A stretch of 64,000 bases of DNA from Thalassotalea nanhaiensis (GTDB taxonomy: Bacteria > Pseudomonadota > Gammaproteobacteria > Enterobacterales > Alteromonadaceae). The DNA lies in assembly GCF_031583575.1 (NCBI RefSeq), contig NZ_CP134146.1, positions 2,852,001 through 2,916,000 on the forward strand, written 5' to 3'. Below, piece by piece: positions 53,901 to 61,745 of this stretch (position 1 is the stretch's first letter; the number at the start of each line of letters is the position of its first letter). The notes under the pieces were generated by a model. It saw only the letters and a program-made list of their open reading frames with translations. It was not told the DNA's origin and searched no databases. The translations under genes were made by a program, and so were the position numbers.

Positions 53901-55455
53901 TACTTGGCCCAAATACAGAACGACCAAATCTATCAGGAGAAAAAACATCGTCTTCAGTTTCTTGTCCCAACAACCCTCTTACATCAAACAGCAGTTCATA
54001 CAATCCCCAGGTATACATGCGCATAACCGGTGTTTGACCATCAGGAGGTGTCATCATTGAAGCATTATTTGAACCGTTAAAGTCAACTCGAGCTTCAATG
54101 GCATCGTTGCCTAATCCACCTCTGCCGTAATTATCCTGCTGGGCATTACCAGCTTGTTCATTAAAACCCGCGTCATACAAATAATCATGCATGTAGTTGG
54201 TCACATAAAACATTTGCGTCATTGCAGCACGAACATTTTTAGGATCTGAGGCAGGCAAATTGTATTCATAAGGATAATCAAACGTTCCGGCTGAAGAGGT
54301 GGTTAAGTAAAAATCACGTTGTACTTCACCTTCTTCTGCAACATCAAAACCTTCAGGCGCTTCAATATCTGCCATAACCAATGCATTATTACCAAATGCA
54401 TCAACTTGATTTGGTGCTAACCAAGGATCGTTAGTACTTATTCCGGCATTTTCGATAGTGACAAATTGATCATCAACAAGGTGATCTTGATAATTGCCAA
54501 AAAACTCTGGATCAAGTCCATTAGGATATGGTGAAATTTCTATACTGGTTGGCGTATCAAATGGTTTGTATGGTGACTTATCGTCTGCGTAAACTTTATA
54601 ACGATAGGCATGATTTGCCTGCAAACTTCCACTATGAAGGACTCGCAAGTCGCGTGCAGAGATAATATAGCCCTGCGTATTACTTTGCTGTGTTGTTGAA
54701 TCAATGGTTGTTACATTAACCATATAAGCGGCTTCTACGCCCCTTTCCATTGGGTAATACACAAACGTTGCAGCAGCGTTTTCAATGGCCCATGATTTAC
54801 CGTCAACAAAATCAGGTTGTGCACTTACAGTAAAAGTATCAAAACCATTTTCTGTTTCAACACTAACTAGATCACTGGCACTCACATCGACATTACTGGC
54901 GCGATAAGCTGAGATGATCGCACTTTTCGAAGATTGATTAAAAATAGAATTTTGTTGCTGCGATGAACCACTTATTGCAGCAAAAGTACCAGAACTGGCT
55001 ACTGCTGATAAACTTTGATCCATGATGATATTGATTTCACTACCAATGACATCAACACCATTAACTTGCTGCTTATATTTCACAATAACCGGACCATTGC
55101 CAGTATCGTGAACATGAGCAATGACGGCTTGGCTTGCACCATTGTCGATATAACCATGCTGACTGGCAATATTGTCAAAATAGCTGGAGCCAGCTCTTTG
55201 AATTTGAGACTTTTTATCCGCGATAAAATTTAAATTGGCGCGTTTTAGTTGCTGTGGTTTGAACCACTGAAATGTTGTGTTACCTTGCTCATTAACCTGG
55301 TTTTTCATCTGATGAGATGCAGAAACCGATTTATTCAAAGCGGATGAAGATGCAAGCGCATCGTTGTTAAACGTGTGTTGTACCGTTGCAGCAAGTGCAT
55401 TAACAGACAAAGCACTTGTTATCGCCAACACTAAGTTTAGTTTTTTATTTAACAT
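50980..55455 (-). CDS. Secreted M36 (fungalysin-type) metallopeptidase with PA and PKD-like domains
   Basis: The ATG chosen (1491 residues, MLNKKLN) follows GGAAAG; a TTG 12 bp earlier overlaps this site. After a signal peptide (near NALAA) comes an FTP-type propeptide region (about 60-170). The M36 domain carries HEWAH (H668, E669, H672) in VAHEWAHFLTNRLIHNG and the third-ligand segment LGEGWSDF. A PA domain (IAGKIAVIKRGKCSFLNKAL) is inserted before the zinc site. Two PKD-like domains (VTFSWQQISGPTATLS, LQFDWNQIEGSAIEF) precede the tail SKGGSFGWLLALFSLVLVLR, a GlyGly-CTERM. It lies 73 bp after the 1915-residue subtilase gene, with a hairpin between them, and 24 bp before the receptor gene. 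It probably breaks down extracellular protein. Confidence 0.93.
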   Translation of the reverse strand: MLNKKLNLVLAITSALSVNALAATVQHTFNNDALASSSALNKSVSASHQMKNQVNEQGNTTFQWFKPQQLKRANLNFIADKKSQIQRAGSSYFDNIASQHGYIDNGASQAVIAHVHDTGNGPVIVKYKQQVNGVDVIGSEINIIMDQSLSAVASSGTFAAISGSSQQQNSIFNQSSKSAIISAYRASNVDVSASDLVSVETENGFDTFTVSAQPDFVDGKSWAIENAAATFVYYPMERGVEAAYMVNVTTIDSTTQQSNTQGYIISARDLRVLHSGSLQANHAYRYKVYADDKSPYKPFDTPTSIEISPYPNGLDPEFFGNYQDHLVDDQFVTIENAGISTNDPWLAPNQVDAFGNNALVMADIEAPEGFDVAEEGEVQRDFYLTTSSAGTFDYPYEYNLPASDPKNVRAAMTQMFYVTNYMHDYLYDAGFNEQAGNAQQDNYGRGGLGNDAIEARVDFNGSNNASMMTPPDGQTPVMRMYTWGLYELLFDVRGLLGQETEDDVFSPDRFGRSVFGPSTFEMKDDPETTTVENQLAYAFDGDGESNDLCEPVINPEQIAGKIAVIKRGKCSFLNKALNAQSAGAVGYFVFNHVKQGEENSEGQIGGTINMGLGPNDDGSDVDIPGVFLSYENAENILASLDAEQDVTFDVVVKTDQNHSAFDAGIVAHEWAHFLTNRLIHNGWGLMQWQGASLGEGWSDFVAMMLQLKESDRNILGNEMFQGDFPMSTFVGRNLVGNIAFKEGIRRFPYSTDMNVNPLTLGHIAFSAETPPGVGAYHQAQYIPNNEVHNAGEVWAAALWNVYIALHNNRTDLTFDMVEKRMQEYLVASLKVTNYWPTFTEARDALLAVTAATDEQDFKIMLEAFARRGFGLGAISPERDDALFEQVVESFATQYPAFSVVNVTADYQFINEFGAYCDLDESLDVGETMQIVLHLKDLSTQAFTGTRAIIQTIDDVTISQDGVVLADNVINIDFAGNYGEIKTVPFEITLHSAQPLSTVRFDIEFENDETSALIPPAGSAWTTSQTDIIANQESITRFENNIATTNDWNTFADNVTEESYGIAVYPWLLDNKYGSDILDLRQGQMWWGAASPTRVLTYLTSPKVEVSESGDFSFEFFHIFDFESGQYRPAGALEDSPWIDEFWDGGVIELSVDGGQWQDVMAFNAHMSAPYSGVVHGTFSEVKARAQNPLGHRQAYVGPSNPKGEKVVIIIPEGQLNGKNVQVRFAIGTDEQQPTAGWFIDDFEFFNTVKPAFSVAVGERHEACGNRIPMIVTNKFVKATEKDSSGKQTVINLTASALEYDNEAVTFSWQQISGPTATLSETNDANLSFSAPIIAQNSLLIFEVTATDSSGNSKTERVELILLDVNVAPTSQGDEITVMEGELVSIVAITDDLDGDTLQFDWNQIEGSAIEFDGKKSNTIHFIAPSVDATTQVSFEMTAVDGEYKTTSVYTVTIDPYKSNVSKGGSFGWLLALFSLVLVLRRSSTLSIPNKH

Positions 55456-55495
55456 AAATCTTTCCAATTCTTACTTTTAGTAAAAAATTTTTTCG

Positions 55496-55518
55496 AGCCT
55501 GTCGCAAAGCAACAGGCT
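55496..55518 (-). terminator. Intercistronic hairpin, possible attenuator, between the two protease genes
   Basis: AGCCTGT pairs with ACAGGCT over 9 nt. On the minus strand it is followed by six A and then a run of T, so partial termination between the subtilase and M36 genes is possible. It may reduce downstream expression rather than end the operon. Confidence 0.55.
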
Positions 55519-55528
55519 TGAAAATTTA

Positions 55529-58500
55529 TTATTTTTGTATTGTTTTGCGGCTAACTGCACACAGAGTTATTAGCATTAATAGCCAATATGCTGCGCCACC
55601 TTCAGGATCGCCTTTAGCTTTTTCATCTTCAGGTGCTTGAGTTACTTCAACAGTAAAGGATTTACTTACCTCAACCGTGCCGTCAGATACCACTAACGTG
55701 TAGGTATGAGTCCCTGCACTGAGGTTTGATAGATTTAATGAAGGGTTATGGATTTGCGCTTCATCTAAATGCTCGCCCTGCCAGGTATAAATTAACTCGT
55801 CATTATCTTTGTCTTTGGTATAGGTAACTATTTGCACAAACTCATCTGACATAATGGCAAAGTGGTCATTTTCAAAAGAAATCTCTGGGGCGTCATTAAC
55901 GTTCAGTACTTCGATATTGAACACGGCAGATACGAAGTCCTGTGCATTATCTTTATTCGTTAATGTTAATGTGACCGGAACTGGTGATTTAGTGAAATAA
56001 TCGGTTGTTGCAACAATAGTGAGCAATAACTGGTTGTTGGCCAACGTATGATCAATAGTAATGTTTTGATCTGCAATATCGATGTCAACTAACAGGTTAT
56101 TATTTGCTACTGCAATAGGAACAAATTTAGCACCACTGTCTTCAGTAACAGATACTGTACTTAAACTTTCTAATGTTAAAAGCGTACCGACTTGAATGTC
56201 CGTTTGGTTACTGAACTCTAAACCAGAAGACACATTTTTCACTTTAACTGATAACAACTCGCCAACTTGCGCATCACTGCTAACCTTTACTTTAAAGTCA
56301 ATGCGACTTGCTGCCGATTCAGGGCCTATGTAATCAAAACAAACAACTTTATCATTCTTAATTGCAGAGAATATTTCCACTTTGTCGTTTGCTTTCATAG
56401 AGTTGAAATACTCGGCGCCATGGTACAAGCCGCCGTAGGTATTTTTATAACCTTCAGATCCTATTAACCCGACATTGGCACTGTATAAAGCATCGTTGAA
56501 TAACATTCCGCCATTAAAAGACCTTTCAGTATCATCAAATAGTGCTCGGCTAATATCATCGTAAGCAATCACAACTTCGTAAGCACCAGCAGTATTTTTA
56601 GCTTCACCGGTTTCCATGAATATTTGGAAGTCGTAGTTATCATTTCCATAATGATCCAACTCTGACGAATGGCTAGGCTCTGAGCCATTTAAGTAGCCAA
56701 TATTTCCGGTATTGGTTGTACATTGAGTAACTTGCTCATCAAAACTGTTGGTACCGATAGCTTGGTTTTCACATACTTGTTTCCACGCGGTTTGTGCGTT
56801 GTCGTAATTGATCACAACTTTACTACCAAGAGTGGCAACGCTGATCCCTGATTTTGGCTTATCGGCGCTCGCTTCAGGTCGAAATGGCACAATAAATTGC
56901 TGACCAAATCCTTGTGCTCGCCAAAGAGGCGCTACAGCATCCACTAATTGAGAGCCGTTAAGACCACCATGATAGGCAAAATCAAGCGCACGGCTTTCAT
57001 TTGGTAATCCCGTACCAAGAGGGTTGGCAGAGGCAAAATGGTGCAAGCCAATAAAACCATTACCAAACAGGTACATATAACGGCTTTGTGAGTAATCACT
57101 ATTGCCAAAGAATGTGATCCATGGTGATTCTATATCTTGACCTTTGAACAATTCGGCAATATCAATAACTACATGTTCACGGTCTATGTATTGTTGGCCG
57201 TTATCGTCTTGTGAAGCCATCCAGTTGAATGGTCCCCACTGGTCATGATGAACACGTGCAGCCCATTCACGATCGCTTTCAACACTACCATCTTCATTTA
57301 ATCGTCTTGGGTTTGACATAATGGTTTTACCCATTGGCGACAGTAAATAGTCTTTAGGCTCAGCCGCAGTATCTCGCATTGCGCTGCCAGTGATAGGTGT
57401 TAAATCTAAATCCAGGAAGGTGCCAGACGTTTGATCTTGGTAATTAGGAGTACGACATAGAGCATCATCTGCATTAGTGGTGACAGCGTATTCGCGTGCT
57501 AATTTTGCCGCACTGCGCATGCTACCTTGAACACGCAAATTACCATCTTGTACAAACGGAGTTAGGTCAACGTAGTCATTATCAGCAACAGTAATACTAT
57601 TGTTCACAATCTCTAAATTTGATGGCAATTCAGCCTGTAAATTAAAGTTGCGCGTAGCTGGCGACATATTTTCATTAAACACTAACGCCATATTAATGGT
57701 GGCACCTGGGATTACGTCTTCAGGCTTTGACATTAAAACAACATTGGCAGCATCGCTTACACGGTTGATGTCAAGGTTAACGGTTTTAAAATTATCTACG
57801 GCAGTAAATGCGGTATAAACATTTTGACCAGCGTTAAGATCCAGATCCCAATGTACCGTTACCTTTTTAGTGCTTTCATTTGCAGTTAAATGAATATTTT
57901 CAGCAACAGTGTCTGAAACAACACCAGTAAAAGTCGAAACGGTGGTGGTTAACTCATCAGTCCAAAACTCGGTATAAGTAGGATCTGAAGAAATACTCCA
58001 CTGATAGATAACCCAATAATCATCTTCTATAGGGTCAGTAATAGAGCAAAAGTTATTTGATCCAATGGTCGAGCCATTCGTTGAAAACGCTGAAGAAAAG
58101 TCAGAAATACATAATATTTCTTCTCTAAAATCAACATAACGGTTTTTGTTTAAGTCTCGGCCAATAGCAACTTTTAGTGCCGTTTTACGGTTGTTATCTA
58201 AGAATTTTCTGTTGGCTACCTTACCAGCCTCGGCAATAATTCTTTTACTGCCAGGCGCAACTCGTACCCATTCAACATAAGCTGTTTGGTTACTAATTTG
58301 TGCTTCAACATCAAAGATTGGGTCAACACAATATTGTGAATAAAACAGATAACAACTCATGTCATCCCAACCAGATATAGGTTTTAACACCGTTTCTACA
58401 GCATCAACAATGTTTGGCTGGTAAACGGTAAATTCAGGTGTGTTCACATCGTCAGTAGTGAAATTGGCAAGTACAGCAGAGCCTTGGTTCATATCGGTAC

Positions 58501-61276
58501 TAACAAAGTGCATATCATTAGTAATATCAAGTTTTGTACCAACAACAACAGGCCAATGTGCTTCTGGGATACTTCTGTCTGTAGCAGAAAAAATTATATC
58601 TCCAGACGTTACAGACTCTTCATTATTTTTAATATCGCTGTCATTTTCATTATATTCATTGTACCAATTGCTGTACGTCCACCCTTCTCTGAAAGTTTCT
58701 TCAGTAACATTAAAGTTAATAGTAATCGTTTGGGTTTCACCTTTTTTCAGGGTAAATTGCGAAGGTGATATGGTGATATCAGCAGACGCGTAATCCATAT
58801 ACGTTTCAACTAACCAAGTTGCATCACGAGTTGCTTCAACAACACGGGTGATGGTACACGATGAGTAACATTGACGTTCAAGTACCCCTGGCAAGTTTAG
58901 CTCTGAAATATTGTTTAACGCAGGATCGGCACTTTGATAGTTTGCTACCGACTCATGCATGATCAAGCCAGTATTGATGGCTCGTTCAACATTCATTAAA
59001 CCACTTCCCATGGTGTAAGCGTCAGGTACTCGCTCTACCTCATCATTAGAATGAACAGCAGGCTTTGCTGTCATGGTGATAGCAGAAATAACTTGAGATG
59101 GAGACCAGTCGGGGTGAGCTTGTTTTACCAAGACTGCAGAGCCTGATACTACAGCAGTGGCAATTGAACTACCGGTTTTTGTTAACCAATCAGACGCTAT
59201 ACCATATTCATTATATGGTCGCTGATCTGCCGATGCAGCTAATACATTAACGCCAGGAGCGACAACAGATGGCAACAGATGTTCGCCATTGACACCCGAA
59301 CCAGGACCATAGCCTGTGGCATTGTCATACATGTAACCAAGTAAAGATGCATATCTAAACTCAACTATCGGGCGGATCATTGTTTCAATTTGTGCGCCGA
59401 GTTGGTTCGATTTAACGACCCATTGGTAGAAAGTATTAGACTGTTCTGTTTCAAGAACCGAAGTCATTGCAAACGTAGCTGGAAAATTACCGTCATAATT
59501 TAAGGTGATATTAGGCGACACGTAAGAAGTGGCTACCATTATCATACCGCCAGCACCTGCAGCTTTTACCTGGTCGGCCATGTGCTGGTAAGTTTGTGCG
59601 ACACTACTATTGTTTGTATAGGAAATATTCCCTTCAACATCGACAAGACAAACAGCAATGTCAGATGGAGAAAAGGTATTTTCAGGAATGCTGGTACACG
59701 CTTTAAGTTCAGCAAGTTGCTTAACTGAATACGCAGTTGTATCTACGACGGTTTCAGCAGCAACCGGATGCCCAAGAAAGCCGTCTCCCGAGTAACCTGT
59801 ATACGCCGCATATTCGTTGATAGGTGTTAATGTACTGCCTTCTTGACGCTTCGGGCGACTTTCTTCATCGCCACCTGAAATTTCATTGATTGCTGCATAG
59901 GTTGTATATGACTCAGACTTATCGGTGACACCAACACTCAGTAACCAAGGAGATGCGTGATCGGCTGAGCCAATTTCATTACTCGCCACACCAACAGCCG
60001 TTACTACTACAATTCCTGCCTGATGAGCATTTAAAAATGCCATCTCAACCGCGTCTAAGTATGGGTTAAGACTAGAGCCATTAACTTCAGCCATTGAGAA
60101 GTTAATCACATCGACTTCGTCTGAAATAGCATCATCTATCGCTTTTAAAACGGCCTCGTCGGCACAACTTGTGTCGTTTCCAAGTGCATCACAAACCTGG
60201 TAGGAAATTATTTGCGCATGTGGAGCAATACCAGAAACATCATAAGACGTTACTGCGACAGGAGTACCATCGTGTTGCCATTCTTTATAACTTGGAAAAT
60301 GGCGAGCAACGCCTTCGATACCATTACCAGCAGCAACGCTGGCAACGTGTGAGCCATGGCCATTATAATCTTCACCATTTATATGCTGAAATTCATCTGA
60401 CTCGTTAATGTTATATGTAACATTCGGAATGATCACATCATCAGGGTAAGAACGGATTCCGATCAACTTATTATTACAGCGCTGGTCACCATTATCAGCA
60501 CAGTCACCTATAAATTCAGAAACTTGCGGAAAGGTATAGCCGTTCACTGTATTATCATCGGCAAATGATACGTGGTCACTGTTGATGCCCGTATCCAAAA
60601 TACCGATAATCATGCCTTCGCCGCGATAAGATTTACTGCCTAAACTGGTTTCTCCAGCCCAAACAGCTTCAGTGCCTGCATCTTTTGGCAAACTAAAGGA
60701 CTGCAATTTTGAATAGCCTAAACGGGCTACCGCTTTTACATCATTTAACTGCGATATTTGTTGAGCCGTTTGTTGGTCAACTTTAATGGTAAAACCGTTT
60801 AGGGCTTGAGTGTAATTAAAACGAGGCTTTACATTTATGTTTAACGCAGCAAGTTTGTTAACAAGGGAATGCTGTTTGCTAAGTAAATGTGCTTGATAAT
60901 CATGCACCGTACTGAACTTCTGTTTAAGCTCTTCAGGATTATTCGTTTGTTGAAATGCATTTAAACTAGCGGAACGATTAAATTCAAATTCGTTATATGC
61001 TGTTGCTGAGTCCTCAGGTAAAAGCACTACGTAAGTATGTTCACCGCTAAGGTTAGGATCGAATGAAAATTTGATTTTCTTTTGAGCTGATAACTTGTGA
61101 TTGAAAGAACCTGCTGGCAACGATGTTGCAGCTTCTTTTAACATTTGTTGACTAACAATAGCCTGATTGCTTACCTGAGAAAGCGGCGAACTTATTTCAC
61201 CATTTGTTGCAGCTGTGGCCACACCAACAGAATAAGCAGTCACCAACATTGAACTTATAAAACGTTTAACTTCCAA
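55529..61276 (-). CDS. Giant secreted subtilisin-like (S8) peptidase with altered serine motif
   Basis: The TTG start (1915 residues, MEVKRFISS) has AAGGGG six bases upstream; no ATG fits as well. A signal peptide ends near VATAA. An I9-type propeptide follows (about 55-195). The triad is D228 (GILDTGIN), H307 (GHGSHVAS) and S704 in GSSIATAVVSG, where GTSMASP is the norm, so threonine, methionine and proline are all changed. A PA-type domain is inserted before the serine part. The CYSSCTI cysteine pair is shared with its relatives. Several beta-sandwich regions and a PKD-like domain precede the tail GDPEGGAAYWLLMLITLCAV, a GlyGly-CTERM-like signal. It heads an operon with the M36 peptidase and Oar-like receptor. 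Two direct repeats of TTGTTAAA lie upstream. Confidence 0.9.
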   Translation of the reverse strand: MEVKRFISSMLVTAYSVGVATAATNGEISSPLSQVSNQAIVSQQMLKEAATSLPAGSFNHKLSAQKKIKFSFDPNLSGEHTYVVLLPEDSATAYNEFEFNRSASLNAFQQTNNPEELKQKFSTVHDYQAHLLSKQHSLVNKLAALNINVKPRFNYTQALNGFTIKVDQQTAQQISQLNDVKAVARLGYSKLQSFSLPKDAGTEAVWAGETSLGSKSYRGEGMIIGILDTGINSDHVSFADDNTVNGYTFPQVSEFIGDCADNGDQRCNNKLIGIRSYPDDVIIPNVTYNINESDEFQHINGEDYNGHGSHVASVAAGNGIEGVARHFPSYKEWQHDGTPVAVTSYDVSGIAPHAQIISYQVCDALGNDTSCADEAVLKAIDDAISDEVDVINFSMAEVNGSSLNPYLDAVEMAFLNAHQAGIVVVTAVGVASNEIGSADHASPWLLSVGVTDKSESYTTYAAINEISGGDEESRPKRQEGSTLTPINEYAAYTGYSGDGFLGHPVAAETVVDTTAYSVKQLAELKACTSIPENTFSPSDIAVCLVDVEGNISYTNNSSVAQTYQHMADQVKAAGAGGMIMVATSYVSPNITLNYDGNFPATFAMTSVLETEQSNTFYQWVVKSNQLGAQIETMIRPIVEFRYASLLGYMYDNATGYGPGSGVNGEHLLPSVVAPGVNVLAASADQRPYNEYGIASDWLTKTGSSIATAVVSGSAVLVKQAHPDWSPSQVISAITMTAKPAVHSNDEVERVPDAYTMGSGLMNVERAINTGLIMHESVANYQSADPALNNISELNLPGVLERQCYSSCTITRVVEATRDATWLVETYMDYASADITISPSQFTLKKGETQTITINFNVTEETFREGWTYSNWYNEYNENDSDIKNNEESVTSGDIIFSATDRSIPEAHWPVVVGTKLDITNDMHFVSTDMNQGSAVLANFTTDDVNTPEFTVYQPNIVDAVETVLKPISGWDDMSCYLFYSQYCVDPIFDVEAQISNQTAYVEWVRVAPGSKRIIAEAGKVANRKFLDNNRKTALKVAIGRDLNKNRYVDFREEILCISDFSSAFSTNGSTIGSNNFCSITDPIEDDYWVIYQWSISSDPTYTEFWTDELTTTVSTFTGVVSDTVAENIHLTANESTKKVTVHWDLDLNAGQNVYTAFTAVDNFKTVNLDINRVSDAANVVLMSKPEDVIPGATINMALVFNENMSPATRNFNLQAELPSNLEIVNNSITVADNDYVDLTPFVQDGNLRVQGSMRSAAKLAREYAVTTNADDALCRTPNYQDQTSGTFLDLDLTPITGSAMRDTAAEPKDYLLSPMGKTIMSNPRRLNEDGSVESDREWAARVHHDQWGPFNWMASQDDNGQQYIDREHVVIDIAELFKGQDIESPWITFFGNSDYSQSRYMYLFGNGFIGLHHFASANPLGTGLPNESRALDFAYHGGLNGSQLVDAVAPLWRAQGFGQQFIVPFRPEASADKPKSGISVATLGSKVVINYDNAQTAWKQVCENQAIGTNSFDEQVTQCTTNTGNIGYLNGSEPSHSSELDHYGNDNYDFQIFMETGEAKNTAGAYEVVIAYDDISRALFDDTERSFNGGMLFNDALYSANVGLIGSEGYKNTYGGLYHGAEYFNSMKANDKVEIFSAIKNDKVVCFDYIGPESAASRIDFKVKVSSDAQVGELLSVKVKNVSSGLEFSNQTDIQVGTLLTLESLSTVSVTEDSGAKFVPIAVANNNLLVDIDIADQNITIDHTLANNQLLLTIVATTDYFTKSPVPVTLTLTNKDNAQDFVSAVFNIEVLNVNDAPEISFENDHFAIMSDEFVQIVTYTKDKDNDELIYTWQGEHLDEAQIHNPSLNLSNLSAGTHTYTLVVSDGTVEVSKSFTVEVTQAPEDEKAKGDPEGGAAYWLLMLITLCAVSRKTIQK

Positions 61277-61369
61277 GAAATTCCCCTTAAATTTAATGAG
61301 TTAGGGTAAAGTGCCGTAATCGGCTTATAATAATTTTCCCATGATTATCTTTTAGTGAAGGCGACGGGG

Positions 61370-61388
61370 TTGTTAAAAAATGTTAAAC
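61370..61388. promoter_or_regulatory. Tandem TGTTAAA operator candidate, first copy
   Basis: TGTTAAA occurs at 61371 and 61381, a 10-bp period. It lies 94-112 bp upstream of the subtilase start in the 469-bp gap to the divergent lipoprotein. Confidence 0.5.
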
Positions 61389-61496
61389 AGCTTGCTGTTA
61401 ATTTGAGAAGTTAAAGTTAACGGCTCAAGTTAAGCTATAAGTTACAAGTCATTGAGGGGATTATTAGACGGTAATTATTTTAGTTTCGTAAATCAT

Positions 61497-61514
61497 TTGT
61501 TAAAAATTGTTAAA
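61497..61514. promoter_or_regulatory. Tandem TTGTTAAA operator candidate, second copy
   Basis: Two exact TTGTTAAA units at 61497 and 61507, again one helical turn apart and identical in layout to 42770-42787. The gap 61277-61745 has no gene besides these sites and the palindrome below. Confidence 0.5.
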
Positions 61515-61567
61515 ACACAACCCCACCACACACACATACAAAACCGCAACAAACACAACTAAGCACC

Positions 61568-61593
61568 TGTTAAATAAGGGATTTTATTTAACA
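61568..61593. promoter_or_regulatory. Inverted TGTTAAATAA repeat
   Basis: TGTTAAATAA and its exact complement are 6 nt apart, about 150 bp upstream of the lipoprotein gene at 61746. The TGTTAAA core is that of the tandem sites, so the same regulator may bind here in inverted form. Confidence 0.5.
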
Positions 61594-61745
61594 CACCATT
61601 TAATCCGACGATTTATCTTTGATGCTATCAACAGCAGTAAATTTGAGATGGTGTTAGTTTAAATTTGCAAATTAAATCTTCAGTCAAGCTCGACGTTGAT
61701 GGCTAAAAATTAAGATTTATGAATCAAATTAAGAAGAGAACTAAG

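Noticed and set aside
58440-58793. A 117-residue plus-strand frame inside the 1915-residue subtilase
   Set aside because: It is antisense to a well-supported protease and has no recognisable domain.
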